Assembly: GCA_014380365.1 (NCBI GenBank)
Contig: JACMJZ010000003.1
Location: forward strand, 169,598-233,597
Source of the DNA: Pyrinomonadaceae bacterium
Lineage (GTDB): Bacteria > Acidobacteriota > Blastocatellia > Pyrinomonadales > Pyrinomonadaceae
DNA: 64,000 bases
Reading direction: 5' to 3'
A model generated the notes under the pieces. That model saw nothing but the letters and a program-made list of their open reading frames with translations. It was not told the origin of the DNA and did no database searches. Position 1 is the first letter of the stretch; every line of letters begins with the position of its first letter. Below are positions 41,858 through 50,640 of the stretch, piece after piece. The translations under genes and the position numbers were made by a program.

Positions 41858-42940
41858 ATGTCACAACTAACTGAACAGTTAATTTTAGACGCACTGCGCC
41901 AGATCATCGATCCGGATCTGCATAAAGATATCGTCACGCTCGGTTTCATCAAGGATCTCAAAATCGACGCCGGCATTGTGTCCTTTCGCATTGTGTTGAC
42001 TACGCCAGCCTGCCCCGTGAAAGCCGAAATGGAGAGTGCGGCGCGCGAGCTCGTTGGCGCCATCCCGGGAGTAACCGCGGTCGCAGTGACGATGGACGCG
42101 GAGGTTCCCAAAGGCCGAGGCATTGGCGACAAGCTTGCCATTGACGGTGTGCGCAACATCATTGCGGTCTCTTCCGGTAAAGGCGGCGTGGGCAAGTCGA
42201 CGGTGGCGGTCAATCTCGCGGTGTCGCTCGCGCTTGACGGAGCGCGCGTGGGAGTGATGGACATGGACGTGTATGGTCCAAACGTTCCCATCATGTTGGG
42301 GGCGTCCGAGGCGCGTCCGGAAGTTGACGTTAACAAGTTGATACCCATTGAAGCTTACGGCGTGAAGCTGATGTCGATGGCGCTGCTGCAACCGGGCGAC
42401 AAGCCGATGATTGTGCGCGGCCCGATCCTGCATGGATTGGTGAAGCAGTTTCTGTCGGACGTTAGGTGGGGCGAACTGGACTATTTGATTGTCGACATGC
42501 CACCGGGCACCGGCGATGTGCAGTTGTCGCTCGCGCAGTTGGTTCCGGTCCAGGGGGCTGTGCTGGTCACGACGCCGCAGGATGTGGCGATCGCGGATGT
42601 GCGTCGCGCGCTTCGCATGTTCGAGACTGTAGCGATTCCGATTTTGGGGATTGTTGAAAACATGAGTTACTTCATCGCGCCTGATACCGGCACGCGCTAT
42701 AACATCTTTGGCGAAGGCGGTGGTGAAAAACTTGCCGCGATGTATCATGTGCCACTGCTCGGCTCGATTCCCCTCGGCATCGAGGTCAGGGAAGGCGGCG
42801 ACAGCGGCGTTCCGGTCGTCGTTAGTCATCCGGATTCGCCCCAGGCCAAGGCGTTTAGGAGCGTGGCCGAGGAAGTGGCCCGATATGTTTCGATTGAGGC
42901 GATGAAGCCCGAACTTGTCGTTTTGGGAAAAGGTCGGTAG
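41858..42940 (+). CDS. Mrp/ApbC-type P-loop Fe-S carrier with N-terminal MIP18-like domain
   Basis: IIAVSSGKGGVGKSTVAVNLAVSLA; DYLIVDMPPGTGDVQLSLAQ; N-terminal IIDPDLHKDIVTLGFIKDL. Confidence 0.95.
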   Translation: MSQLTEQLILDALRQIIDPDLHKDIVTLGFIKDLKIDAGIVSFRIVLTTPACPVKAEMESAARELVGAIPGVTAVAVTMDAEVPKGRGIGDKLAIDGVRNIIAVSSGKGGVGKSTVAVNLAVSLALDGARVGVMDMDVYGPNVPIMLGASEARPEVDVNKLIPIEAYGVKLMSMALLQPGDKPMIVRGPILHGLVKQFLSDVRWGELDYLIVDMPPGTGDVQLSLAQLVPVQGAVLVTTPQDVAIADVRRALRMFETVAIPILGIVENMSYFIAPDTGTRYNIFGEGGGEKLAAMYHVPLLGSIPLGIEVREGGDSGVPVVVSHPDSPQAKAFRSVAEEVARYVSIEAMKPELVVLGKGR

Positions 42941-43033
42941 ACTGGAAATGCGATTTTTGATCTGTGATTTTCGATTTCCCAGGCAAACAAAGGTCGAAGT
43001 TTAGAAACCAATAATCGAGATTTTGTTAGGAGA

Positions 43034-43432
43034 ATGAAAGAAATGTCTACACAAACTGTCAACACCGAAGCCCCAGCCGTTGCGACCGGTGCCCCCACAA
43101 TGACGCTCCACGTCACCGACAGCGCCGTCGTTGAGATTAAGAAATTTATGGAAAGCGAAGAGGGTTTGCCGGAAACTGCCGGCCTGCGCGTCCGCGTCGT
43201 CCCGGGCGGCTGTTCCGGTTTTCAGTACAGCTTGAACATCGAAGAGGATTCGCGTCAGGGCGATTTTATTTTGGATGAAAAGGGCGTGAAACTTTTCGTC
43301 GATATGTTTAGCGGACAGTATTTGAATGGTGTTCAGATCGACTACGTCACCGGAGTGATGGGGTCGGGCTTCACGTTTACTAATCCAAACGCCACGGGAA
43401 GCTGCGGTTGCGGCACTTCGTTTACGGCGTAA
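43034..43432 (+). CDS. HesB/IscA-family iron-sulfur assembly protein (ErpA-like)
   Basis: LRVRVVPGGCSGFQYSLNIEED; C-terminal NPNATGSCGCGTSF. Confidence 0.95.
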   Translation: MKEMSTQTVNTEAPAVATGAPTMTLHVTDSAVVEIKKFMESEEGLPETAGLRVRVVPGGCSGFQYSLNIEEDSRQGDFILDEKGVKLFVDMFSGQYLNGVQIDYVTGVMGSGFTFTNPNATGSCGCGTSFTA

Positions 43433-43596
43433 CCGCTTGAACAGACTCTCCAGTCTGTCTCAAAATGCGAAGCGCGAATCAAGGCTCGGTAGTCTTTTGA
43501 GATTGTCGAGCCACTTTCGCGTTTAGGGCTGGGGTTTCAAAGCGGAAGCCTGCTCCCTTAGCTCAGATCGCTTGCGGCTCGCCGCCGCACAGGGCG

Positions 43597-43660
43597 GAAA
43601 GCCTATGGCTTTCCGTCAGTCTCTCCACTTGTTAATTTCCTGAGGCTCAGCCTCAGGAAA
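43597..43660. repeat. Two adjacent intergenic hairpins
   Basis: GGAAAGCC-TAT-GGCTTTCC and TTTCCTGAGGCT-C-AGCCTCAGGAAA (43636-43660, perfect 12-bp arms). Confidence 0.75.
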
Positions 43661-43768
43661 ATGATTGAATACCCGGTCCCGGAAACGCTGAGCCTTTCCG
43701 CACGGTGCTGCGGCACAGCCGCGCTCTTGTCCCAGTTGATTGGGTAACCTACAGCGGAGCTCGAAGGA

Positions 43769-44248
43769 ATGGACCTGATCCAAGTAGCGTCTGACGAAGA
43801 TGTTCGGTCGGTGCAGCAACTCTTCGAAGAATACTCTGCCTGGCTTGGCGTCAATCTCTGCTTTCAAAACTTCGAAAAGGAACTGGTCGACCTTCCCGGC
43901 GAGTACGTTCCACCCAGCGGGCGTCTACTATTGGCGAAAGAAAACGACCAAGTGGCGGGCTGCGTCGCGTTGCGCCAGATTGGTGAGGGAATTGGCGAGA
44001 TGAAGCGGTTGTATGTGCGGCCGGAGTTTCGCGGAAAAGGTTTGGGACGCACCCTGACTGAGACAATCATCGAAGCCGCGCGTGAAATTGGTTACCAGCG
44101 CCTGCGACTCGATACTCTGCCTGGTAAGATGGATCAGGCCATCGCGATGTATCGCTCATTAGGGTTCAAAGATATCGAAAAGTATTACGACAATCCTTAT
44201 GACACAGCAGCTTACATGGAGCTAACCCTGACTCCAGAGCGGGGGTAA
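43769..44248 (+). CDS. GNAT-family N-acetyltransferase
   Basis: IGEMKRLYVRPEFRGKGLGRTLTETIIEAAREIGYQRLRLDTLPGKMDQAIAMYRSLGF. Confidence 0.93.
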   Translation: MDLIQVASDEDVRSVQQLFEEYSAWLGVNLCFQNFEKELVDLPGEYVPPSGRLLLAKENDQVAGCVALRQIGEGIGEMKRLYVRPEFRGKGLGRTLTETIIEAAREIGYQRLRLDTLPGKMDQAIAMYRSLGFKDIEKYYDNPYDTAAYMELTLTPERG

Positions 44249-44373
44249 ACCCACCTTCCCGACTTGGAGCTGATCCGTGTTGAGTGTTCAATGCTCCTTG
44301 GATGGCTTTCAACGGCAGACCCAAACTCAATGGAAACAGTCTCGAGGTCAGGAAGGCGGGTTTACCCCCGCTT
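44238..44373. repeat. Large imperfect inverted repeat overlapping a gene's stop codon
   Basis: AGCGGGGGTAAACCCACCTTCCCGAC ... GTCAGGAAGGCGGGTTTACCCCCGCTT. Confidence 0.85.
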
Positions 44374-44453
44374 CTTTCTTGGTCACTTGCTCAACTCCCT
44401 CGCTTGTGCCAAATTCCCTTCGCAATCAAATTCAAAGCTACTGGAGTTAACTA

Positions 44454-44789
44454 ATGGCCAAGATCGAAGCTGAAACCGCAACCGGCACCCAGGTAATCGA
44501 AGCACCAGAGGGAAGGAAATTAGTACTGGCTATAGAAGATGCAGGCATCGACATCCTCCATCGCTGCGGCGGAAACGCCCGCTGCACCACCTGCCGGGTC
44601 GAAGTGCTCGCAGGCGATCCCGGAGAAATGGGAGAACTCGAGCGCAATCGTCTTGCGATGGAAACCGGACTCGACGATCACGTGCGTCTCTCCTGCCAAA
44701 TTCACGTTCATGATGATCTGAAGATCAAGGTGATTAACCAGGTGAGCGTCAGAGGAATGGACGCTGGACCTCGCCCGGTCGACGAATGA
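44454..44789 (+). CDS. 2Fe-2S ferredoxin
   Basis: HRCGGNARCTTCRVEVLAGD...RLSCQIHVHDDLKIKV, plant-type cysteine pattern. Confidence 0.92.
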   Translation: MAKIEAETATGTQVIEAPEGRKLVLAIEDAGIDILHRCGGNARCTTCRVEVLAGDPGEMGELERNRLAMETGLDDHVRLSCQIHVHDDLKIKVINQVSVRGMDAGPRPVDE

Positions 44790-44814
44790 CCCTATTCGAA
44801 AGGATGGCTTCAGA

Positions 44815-45096
44815 ATGAGAGTTGAAGGTTGGTTTGCGCTGGCGTTGAGAATTGTCGGAATGGTTCAACTGATCGCGGGGCTGCTAACACTTCTGGATTC
44901 TCTTATGTTGAAGCTTGGTTACTTTGATCTCCCTGGCACGCAACCCTCCTACTATCTGATCTACGGAACCGTGCAGGTCGTTGTCGGACTCTATCTAATC
45001 CGATGGGCACCATTTCTTGTCGAGCTGGCCTATCCTCGTGGAGATGAAGACGAAGTTGGCGCTGAGGACGAAGTAGAACAGAACAGAGTGCGGTGA
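44815..45096 (+). CDS. Hypothetical small membrane protein
   Basis: 93-aa ORF with two hydrophobic segments. Confidence 0.65.
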   Translation: MRVEGWFALALRIVGMVQLIAGLLTLLDSLMLKLGYFDLPGTQPSYYLIYGTVQVVVGLYLIRWAPFLVELAYPRGDEDEVGAEDEVEQNRVR

Positions 45097-45165
45097 AGTT
45101 TACGGATGCCTTTATTGCATCATGCGGCCCTCTGGGTGTAACCTTCGCCCGTAATTCCAAACAAA

Positions 45166-45235
45166 GTAGGACAGGCATTCCTGCCTGTCCATAACTGATA
45201 AGCGAAGAATAGACAGGCAGGAATGCCCGTCCTAC
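45166..45235. repeat. Palindromic repeat (family B)
   Basis: GTAGGACAGGCATTCCTGCCTGTCC ... GACAGGCAGGAATGCCCGTCCTAC. Confidence 0.9.
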
Positions 45236-45251
45236 CTGACGGAGGTCTTTT

Positions 45252-46058
45252 ATGTTCATCGAGTCAACTGTTCATCTCCCCATCAGTCTGGCTATGTTTC
45301 AGGACGTTTTTAACATGCCCTCCAGCCCGGAAGTTGTGCTCCGGATTGTGCTGCGTTGGACCCACTTTGTCGCCGGCATAACCTGGATCGGCCTGCTTTA
45401 TTTTTTCAACCTTGTGAATGTTCCCGTGCAGAAAGGCCTCGACGCCGATACGAAGAAGAAAGTGAATCCGGAATTACTGGGACGTGCGCTTTGGTACTTC
45501 CGTTGGGGCGCGGTAATAACAGTCTTAGCTGGCTTGGCTTACTTCGCGATGTACACGCTTAAGGGAGATGTAGCCAACGCAAACACGATTGGCGGCGGCA
45601 ACATCAATCTCTGGTATGTGCTCGGCGCCTGGTTAACTTATCCGATCGTGCTTTTCGTCGTGGAGTTTCTGCTCATTAAGAAAGTGGCGGCCCTGACTAA
45701 AGATGGACGCGTCTTTGCGGTTGTCATGTTAATTCTGGTCGCGATCGTCACCTGGGGTCTGGTCAAGTTTTTTGACAGTATGCTTACGGCTGGCGGAGAA
45801 AGTTGGGCCAGCAATAAGACCTATTCGATTGGAGTCGGCGGCGCTTATGGCATCGTGATGATGTTGAATGTTTGGGGCATTATTTGGCCGAACAATAAGA
45901 GGATTATCGCGGCCACTGCGGGTACTGGCCCTGCCGCCGCGCCGGAATTGGCCCGCCAGGCTTTTATCGCTTCGCGAACCAACGCCTGGTTGTCGCTGCC
46001 GCTGCTGCTGTTTATGGGAACCGCACACGGCGATTGGGTGATCTTCGGAAAGAACTAG
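45252..46058 (+). CDS. Urate hydroxylase PuuD-like membrane protein
   Basis: RWTHFVAGITWIGLLYFFNLVNVPVQKGLDA...RALWYFRWGAVITVLAGLAYFAMY. Confidence 0.8.
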   Translation: MFIESTVHLPISLAMFQDVFNMPSSPEVVLRIVLRWTHFVAGITWIGLLYFFNLVNVPVQKGLDADTKKKVNPELLGRALWYFRWGAVITVLAGLAYFAMYTLKGDVANANTIGGGNINLWYVLGAWLTYPIVLFVVEFLLIKKVAALTKDGRVFAVVMLILVAIVTWGLVKFFDSMLTAGGESWASNKTYSIGVGGAYGIVMMLNVWGIIWPNNKRIIAATAGTGPAAAPELARQAFIASRTNAWLSLPLLLFMGTAHGDWVIFGKN

Positions 46059-46244
46059 AAAGTTGTAACTGCATTAAGTCTCAGGCAGTAGGTGGAAGAG
46101 TTTCCGCTTACTGCCTTTTGCTTTGCCCTTTTTTGGCCGCGACAGTAAATCATTAGGCGCTCAACCGATTCGCCACATTCACGCGCAATAGTCGCTGACG
46201 TAACTGTTAGTTGTTCACAGCATTCATAACAACGGAGGTGAAGA

Positions 46245-46901
46245 ATGAGCCCGAGCAAAACCAGCAACAAATCCAACATTGATTCTTACAAAGCAAGGGA
46301 ATTCAACTTGAGTGGCCTGACCGGCATCTCCGATGAAACGCTGGAGATGCACTTCAAGCTCTACGAAGGCTACGTCAAAGAAACAAACAATCTGACTGAG
46401 AAGATTTCGGAGTTTATCAAAGACGCCAAAGTCGATCAGGAAGAGATGCCCGCCTATTCCGAACTGACGCGCCGGCTCGGTTTTGAGTACAACGGAATGG
46501 TCCTTCACGAATACTACTTCGACAACCTCAAGAGCGGCGGCGGACCCGGCGATCCTGGAAAGACGGCGCAGTTTGCTAAAGCGGCGGAGTCCAGCTTCGG
46601 CAGTTACGAAATCTGGAAAGCGGATTTTGTCAGCGTCGGTAAAATGAGAGGAGTTGGCTGGGCAGTTTGCAACCAGAATCCAGTGAACGGACGAATATCA
46701 AATCACTGGATCACTCTGCACGAGACGGGCAATATTGCCGGCTTCGATCCAATCCTGGTGATGGACGTCTGGGAACACGCGTACCTGCTTGACTACAAAC
46801 CGGCCGAGCGTCCGAAGTATATCGAAGCATTCTTTGCAAACATCGACTGGACGACCGTTGAGAAACGCTTGCGAAAAGGAAAAGGCGCCAGCGGCGCTTG
46901 A
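46245..46901 (+). CDS. Fe/Mn superoxide dismutase family protein
   Basis: LHEYYFDNLKSGGG...FGSYEIWKADFVSVGKMRGVGWAV...DVWEHAYLLDYKPAERPKYIEAFFANIDW. Confidence 0.92.
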   Translation: MSPSKTSNKSNIDSYKAREFNLSGLTGISDETLEMHFKLYEGYVKETNNLTEKISEFIKDAKVDQEEMPAYSELTRRLGFEYNGMVLHEYYFDNLKSGGGPGDPGKTAQFAKAAESSFGSYEIWKADFVSVGKMRGVGWAVCNQNPVNGRISNHWITLHETGNIAGFDPILVMDVWEHAYLLDYKPAERPKYIEAFFANIDWTTVEKRLRKGKGASGA

Positions 46902-46949
46902 CTGGCGCCAGCGGCGTTTAACTAAGGTCTCAGTCTTTGGAGTTCTAGT

Positions 46950-47050
46950 TTTCTCTGTGCAGCCTCCGTGTTCTCTGTGTCTCTGTGGTGAACAATAGCT
47001 AACAAAGATTCACCACAGAGACACAGAGGACACAGAGGACGCGCAGAGGA
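46950..47050. repeat. Intergenic palindromic CACAGAG-word repeat
   Basis: TTCTCTGTGCAGCCTCCGTGTTCTCTGTGTCTCTGTGGTGAA ... TTCACCACAGAGACACAGAGGACACAGAGGACGCGCAGAGGA. Confidence 0.88.
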
Positions 47051-47159
47051 TTAGTTCAAACCAGGAACCCTGCTCGCTGCAGTCTTCGTTGGCTTACCAT
47101 CCCTATCGCGGTACACTTACGCAAAATTCATCCCGACACTACGGAACCTGGAGGAGAAT

Positions 47160-48134
47160 ATGCGCCGACCTCGAAACTTGCGGTTGTTATTCCTGATCAC
47201 ATCGTGCTCGCTTTTATTCGCCGCGTGCTCAGGCGACCCCGACAACGCAAGGACGACTGTAACCACGACGGTGTCGCCACCAGCCGTTCAGGCTTTGACG
47301 GTGGCATCTCGACCGCAAGCGATTCTTAATCTGATGAAAGCGCGAGGCGAGCAGGATGAAGCTGCGCCGACCTTGAAAATTATCTCACCGGCCGCGAACG
47401 CCGTCATCAATGGTTCAAAAGTTGAAGTGAAATTAGATCTCAGCGGGGAGCTGAAGGGCTACATGCCTCATAAGGATCCGGCCACCGGAAAAGGCAATCA
47501 CATCCACGTTATCCTGGATAACGAACCTTACGAGGCTTATTACGAATTGGGCCCGCCCTTTGAACTGCGCAACGTGGCGGAAGGCAAACACACTTTGCGC
47601 GTGTTCGCGTCGCGACCCTGGCACGAGAGCTACAAGAATGATGGTTCATTTCAGATGGTGACGTTTACCGTGAAAGGTGGCGGCGACGCGAGCAAGCCCA
47701 CTACGACCGGCTCGGGCCAGACGATGGCAAACGCCAACAACAGTGGAGCGAACAAGGATGCGGCGAGCCCATCCCCAGCGCCTCGCGAGGGCAAGGACGT
47801 CGCTGCGAGCAAAGCCGGCGACGTCGATCCGACGAAGCCGCTCCTGACCTACAGCCGGCCCAAGGGTGAATACAAAGGCGAAGACGCCGATCCGATCATG
47901 ATCGATTTCTGGCTCACGAATGCGAAATTAAAAGGCGATGGCGGCGAGTATCGCGTCCGTTACTTCGTCGACGATGACGAGGCCAGGTTCATCGATAAAT
48001 GGGATCCTATTTGGTTGTCAGGATGGATCAGCGGCAAGCATACGGTAAGAATCGAACTCCTGGACAAAGACGGAAGGCCGGTGGAGAACGGCGGCTACAA
48101 CACGACCACGCGTACTATCACAGTGGTGAAGTAG
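47160..48134 (+). CDS. Hypothetical lipoprotein
   Basis: Signal/lipobox LLFAACSGD; repeated 'GKHTVRIELLDKDGRPVENG'-type segments. Confidence 0.75.
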   Translation: MRRPRNLRLLFLITSCSLLFAACSGDPDNARTTVTTTVSPPAVQALTVASRPQAILNLMKARGEQDEAAPTLKIISPAANAVINGSKVEVKLDLSGELKGYMPHKDPATGKGNHIHVILDNEPYEAYYELGPPFELRNVAEGKHTLRVFASRPWHESYKNDGSFQMVTFTVKGGGDASKPTTTGSGQTMANANNSGANKDAASPSPAPREGKDVAASKAGDVDPTKPLLTYSRPKGEYKGEDADPIMIDFWLTNAKLKGDGGEYRVRYFVDDDEARFIDKWDPIWLSGWISGKHTVRIELLDKDGRPVENGGYNTTTRTITVVK

Positions 48135-48139
48135 TTTTT

Positions 48140-48251
48140 GTAACGCAAACTGCTACCACCCCACGCGGGCTGCCCGCGCGGGGGCCCCCGGGTTAGTTTG
48201 CGATGGCCATGAGAGACAGCGTTCAAATCGCAAACTAACAGTTTGCGTTAC
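48140..48251. repeat. Nested inverted-repeat element
   Basis: Outer arms GTAACGCAAACTG (48140-48152)/CAGTTTGCGTTAC (48239-48251); inner arms TTAGTTTGCGAT/ATCGCAAACTAA. Confidence 0.88.
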
Positions 48252-48255
48252 GCCT

Positions 48256-48741
48256 TTGGAGAATGAATTAGTGCGACGTCGCAAAATTGATGGTTGCCCC
48301 ATTGCCGGCGCGCTACAAATGATCGGCGACAAGTGGAGCATGCTCGTCGTCAGAGACCTCGCCAACGGCCCCAGGCGTACGATGGAATTGCTCAACGGGC
48401 TGGCTCCGATTAGCAGCCGTACCTTAGTCGCCCGCTTGCGCGACATGGAGAAAGACCAGTTGCTCGAGCGAACTGACTTTGGCGGCAACCCTCCACATAT
48501 CGAGTATGGACTGACGGAACGCGGGCGCCTGCTGCTGCCTTTAGTTGATGCCTTACGAGTGCTGGGTCAATCGCTTGACTGTAACGAATGTGAGGATCGA
48601 AAGAAGCATCTTGGGTTTTACTGCGAGGCCTGCCCCAAGAACCCTCCGGTCTATCAACCTGAAACTGAACCGCTTGTTCAGCCAACCACTCCGCTACCAC
48701 GACGACGACAACAGAGGGACGATTCTATTGTGCTGTTGTAG
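48256..48741 (+). CDS. HxlR-family transcriptional regulator with cysteine-rich tail
   Basis: CPIAGALQMIGDKWSMLVVRDLANGPRRTMELLNGLAPISSRTLVARLRDME wHTH; C-terminal CNECEDRKKHLGFYCEACPKNP. Confidence 0.88.
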   Translation: MENELVRRRKIDGCPIAGALQMIGDKWSMLVVRDLANGPRRTMELLNGLAPISSRTLVARLRDMEKDQLLERTDFGGNPPHIEYGLTERGRLLLPLVDALRVLGQSLDCNECEDRKKHLGFYCEACPKNPPVYQPETEPLVQPTTPLPRRRQQRDDSIVLL

Positions 48742-48748
48742 AAGCGCA

Positions 48749-49049
48749 CTAAATCGCAGGTAATCGGTCTTTCCAGTTATAGGGTTCTCTGCTGTTATGC
48801 ATTACCGCCACGATAACTAACTCGTCAACTCTAAGGTAATAAGTAACGCCGTAGGGAAACCCCTTCACCTGACAGTGTCGAGTGGTCTCCGTGATCGATG
48901 GCCAAGCCTCGGGATACTGCGCAATGCCCAGGACTGTTTTCTTGACCACGTCTGAAAACCGAACCCCAAGCCAGCCCGCTTTTTGTTGTGTAATACCTAA
49001 TCGCCTGGTTAAACTCATTCTTCGTCGGAGATAAGAATCTTACCTTCAC
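48749..49049 (-). pseudogene. RelE/ParE-type toxin split by an apparent 1-nt frameshift
   Basis: MKVRFLSPTKNEFNQAIRYYTTKSGLAWG (frame 1) continues as VRFSDVVKKTVLGIAQYPEAWPSITETTRHCQVKGFPYGVTYYLRVDELVIVAVMHNSREPYNWKDRL (frame 2); break at the CCCC run near 48964-48967. Confidence 0.8.
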
Positions 49050-49276
49050 AACGTTCTTTGGCGATCTATTTCATCAAAGACACTGTCCGCCGATACCGCT
49101 TCAATTTCACCTCGCTCAAAAGCGGCAACGCGCTCCTCAGCTTCCGCCGCCCATAGTGTCAATATCCTGGGATCGGCCGGTTCCAAACTAGCAAGAATAT
49201 CGTCAGCGAGCTCTGCTCGTTCGTCAGGCGGCATGGATAGGATCTCCTGTAGGAGTTCCGTTGTTCTGGTAGACAT
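49046..49276 (-). CDS. Addiction module antitoxin component
   Basis: MSTRTTELLQEILSMPPDERAELADDILASLE...EIEAVSADSVFDEIDRQRTL; immediately upstream of the RelE/ParE ORF. Confidence 0.85.
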   Translation of the reverse strand: MSTRTTELLQEILSMPPDERAELADDILASLEPADPRILTLWAAEAEERVAAFERGEIEAVSADSVFDEIDRQRTL

Positions 49277-49287
49277 TCCTTCCTCCT

Positions 49288-50394
49288 TCAATCTTCTCTG
49301 GCGGCCATCTCCGGATGGTTGGGAACCATCCTTCCATCCGGTTCAATGATTGCCTGATGATCTGGCGTAATGTGCTCGCCTTCGATTGTGACCTCATCGC
49401 CGCCGGGCATGGCCACCGGTAAATGATCCAGGAACCTCTCAGCATCAAGTGCTGCCATGCAGCCGGTGCCAGCAGCCGTTACTGCCTGTCGATAACAGTT
49501 GTCCTGCACGTCTCCGCAGGCAAAAACTCCCGGTACATTCGTCGCTGTTGAGCGGTGCGCCGTTACAAGGTAACCGATTTCGTCCATGTCCAACTGGCCT
49601 TTGAAGAGCGCCGTATTCGGCTTATGCCCGATCGCAATGAACACGCCGGAGCAAGCAAGAACGCGCTCCTCGTGCGTCTGCACGTTACGCAAACGGACGC
49701 CGGTGACGCCGGCCTGCGTCTCTCCCAGAATCTCCTCAACCTCGGTGTTCCAGACAAACTCAATCTTCGGATTCTGAAAAGCTTTGTCCTGCATGATCTT
49801 TGAAGCGCGCAGCTTGTCGCGGCGATGGATTACGTAAACTTTCGCAGCGTAACGCGTCAGAAACGTCGCTTCCTCCATTGCCGTATCTCCGCCGCCGACT
49901 ACCACGAGCGGCTGGTTACGAAATCCTGGCAGCGGTCCATCGCAAGTTGCACACGCCGAGACACCGTTGCCGCCAAAACCGTCAGGCACCTTCGCCTCAC
50001 CCGGAATGCCCAACCACATCGCTGAAGCTCCGGTGGCGATGATCAGTGTCTGAGTGTTGATTTCGTAGTTATCCGTTTTAAGAATAAAGGGCCGCTCGCT
50101 TACGTCTGCCGTATGAATCCACTCTTCGAGAAACTCCGTTCCAAACCGTTCCGCCTGGGCGCGAAATTCTTCCATCAACGCGGGCCCATCGATACCTTTG
50201 GCGAAACCAGGATAATTCTCCACGTCAGTCGTGATCATCAACTGTCCGCCGGGCGCCGTCTGTTTTTCCGCGTCCGCGGGGGCGTCGATCAAAAGCGGTT
50301 TGAGATTGGCGCGCGCCGCATAAATGGCGGCAGTGAGGCCGGCGGGGCCCGAGCCAATGATTACAACCTCTTTATCGAGCGTTTGCGTCGGCAT
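49288..50394 (-). CDS. trxB: Thioredoxin reductase
   Basis: VVIIGSGPAGLTAAIYAARANLKPLLID; CATCDGPLPGFRNQPLVVVGGGDTAMEEATFLTRYA. Confidence 0.95.
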   Translation of the reverse strand: MPTQTLDKEVVIIGSGPAGLTAAIYAARANLKPLLIDAPADAEKQTAPGGQLMITTDVENYPGFAKGIDGPALMEEFRAQAERFGTEFLEEWIHTADVSERPFILKTDNYEINTQTLIIATGASAMWLGIPGEAKVPDGFGGNGVSACATCDGPLPGFRNQPLVVVGGGDTAMEEATFLTRYAAKVYVIHRRDKLRASKIMQDKAFQNPKIEFVWNTEVEEILGETQAGVTGVRLRNVQTHEERVLACSGVFIAIGHKPNTALFKGQLDMDEIGYLVTAHRSTATNVPGVFACGDVQDNCYRQAVTAAGTGCMAALDAERFLDHLPVAMPGGDEVTIEGEHITPDHQAIIEPDGRMVPNHPEMAARED

Positions 50395-50640
50395 GGTGTC
50401 TGTTCGTTCCTTTTTGTTGTTGCGAATCGCGACGAAAATCCTGTAATGCCTCGATTTTCGCGTAATCAAGCAGTTAGCCTGCGCTCAGAGTCCAAGTCTC
50501 GATTAACGAGAAACTTGATTGAGACACTACTAAAATGCCCGAAAGCATAGTATAACTAGCGATACTAGAGTAGTCGAACCCGAGAGCAGGCGGCCTTACA
50601 GAAGAGCAACTCGACTGAACAGGGGCACTTAGGCAAACGA

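Noticed and set aside
41885-42829. Long 314-aa minus-strand ORF
   Set aside because: Antisense to the well-supported Mrp gene; His/Arg-rich composition typical of a shadow ORF in GC-rich DNA
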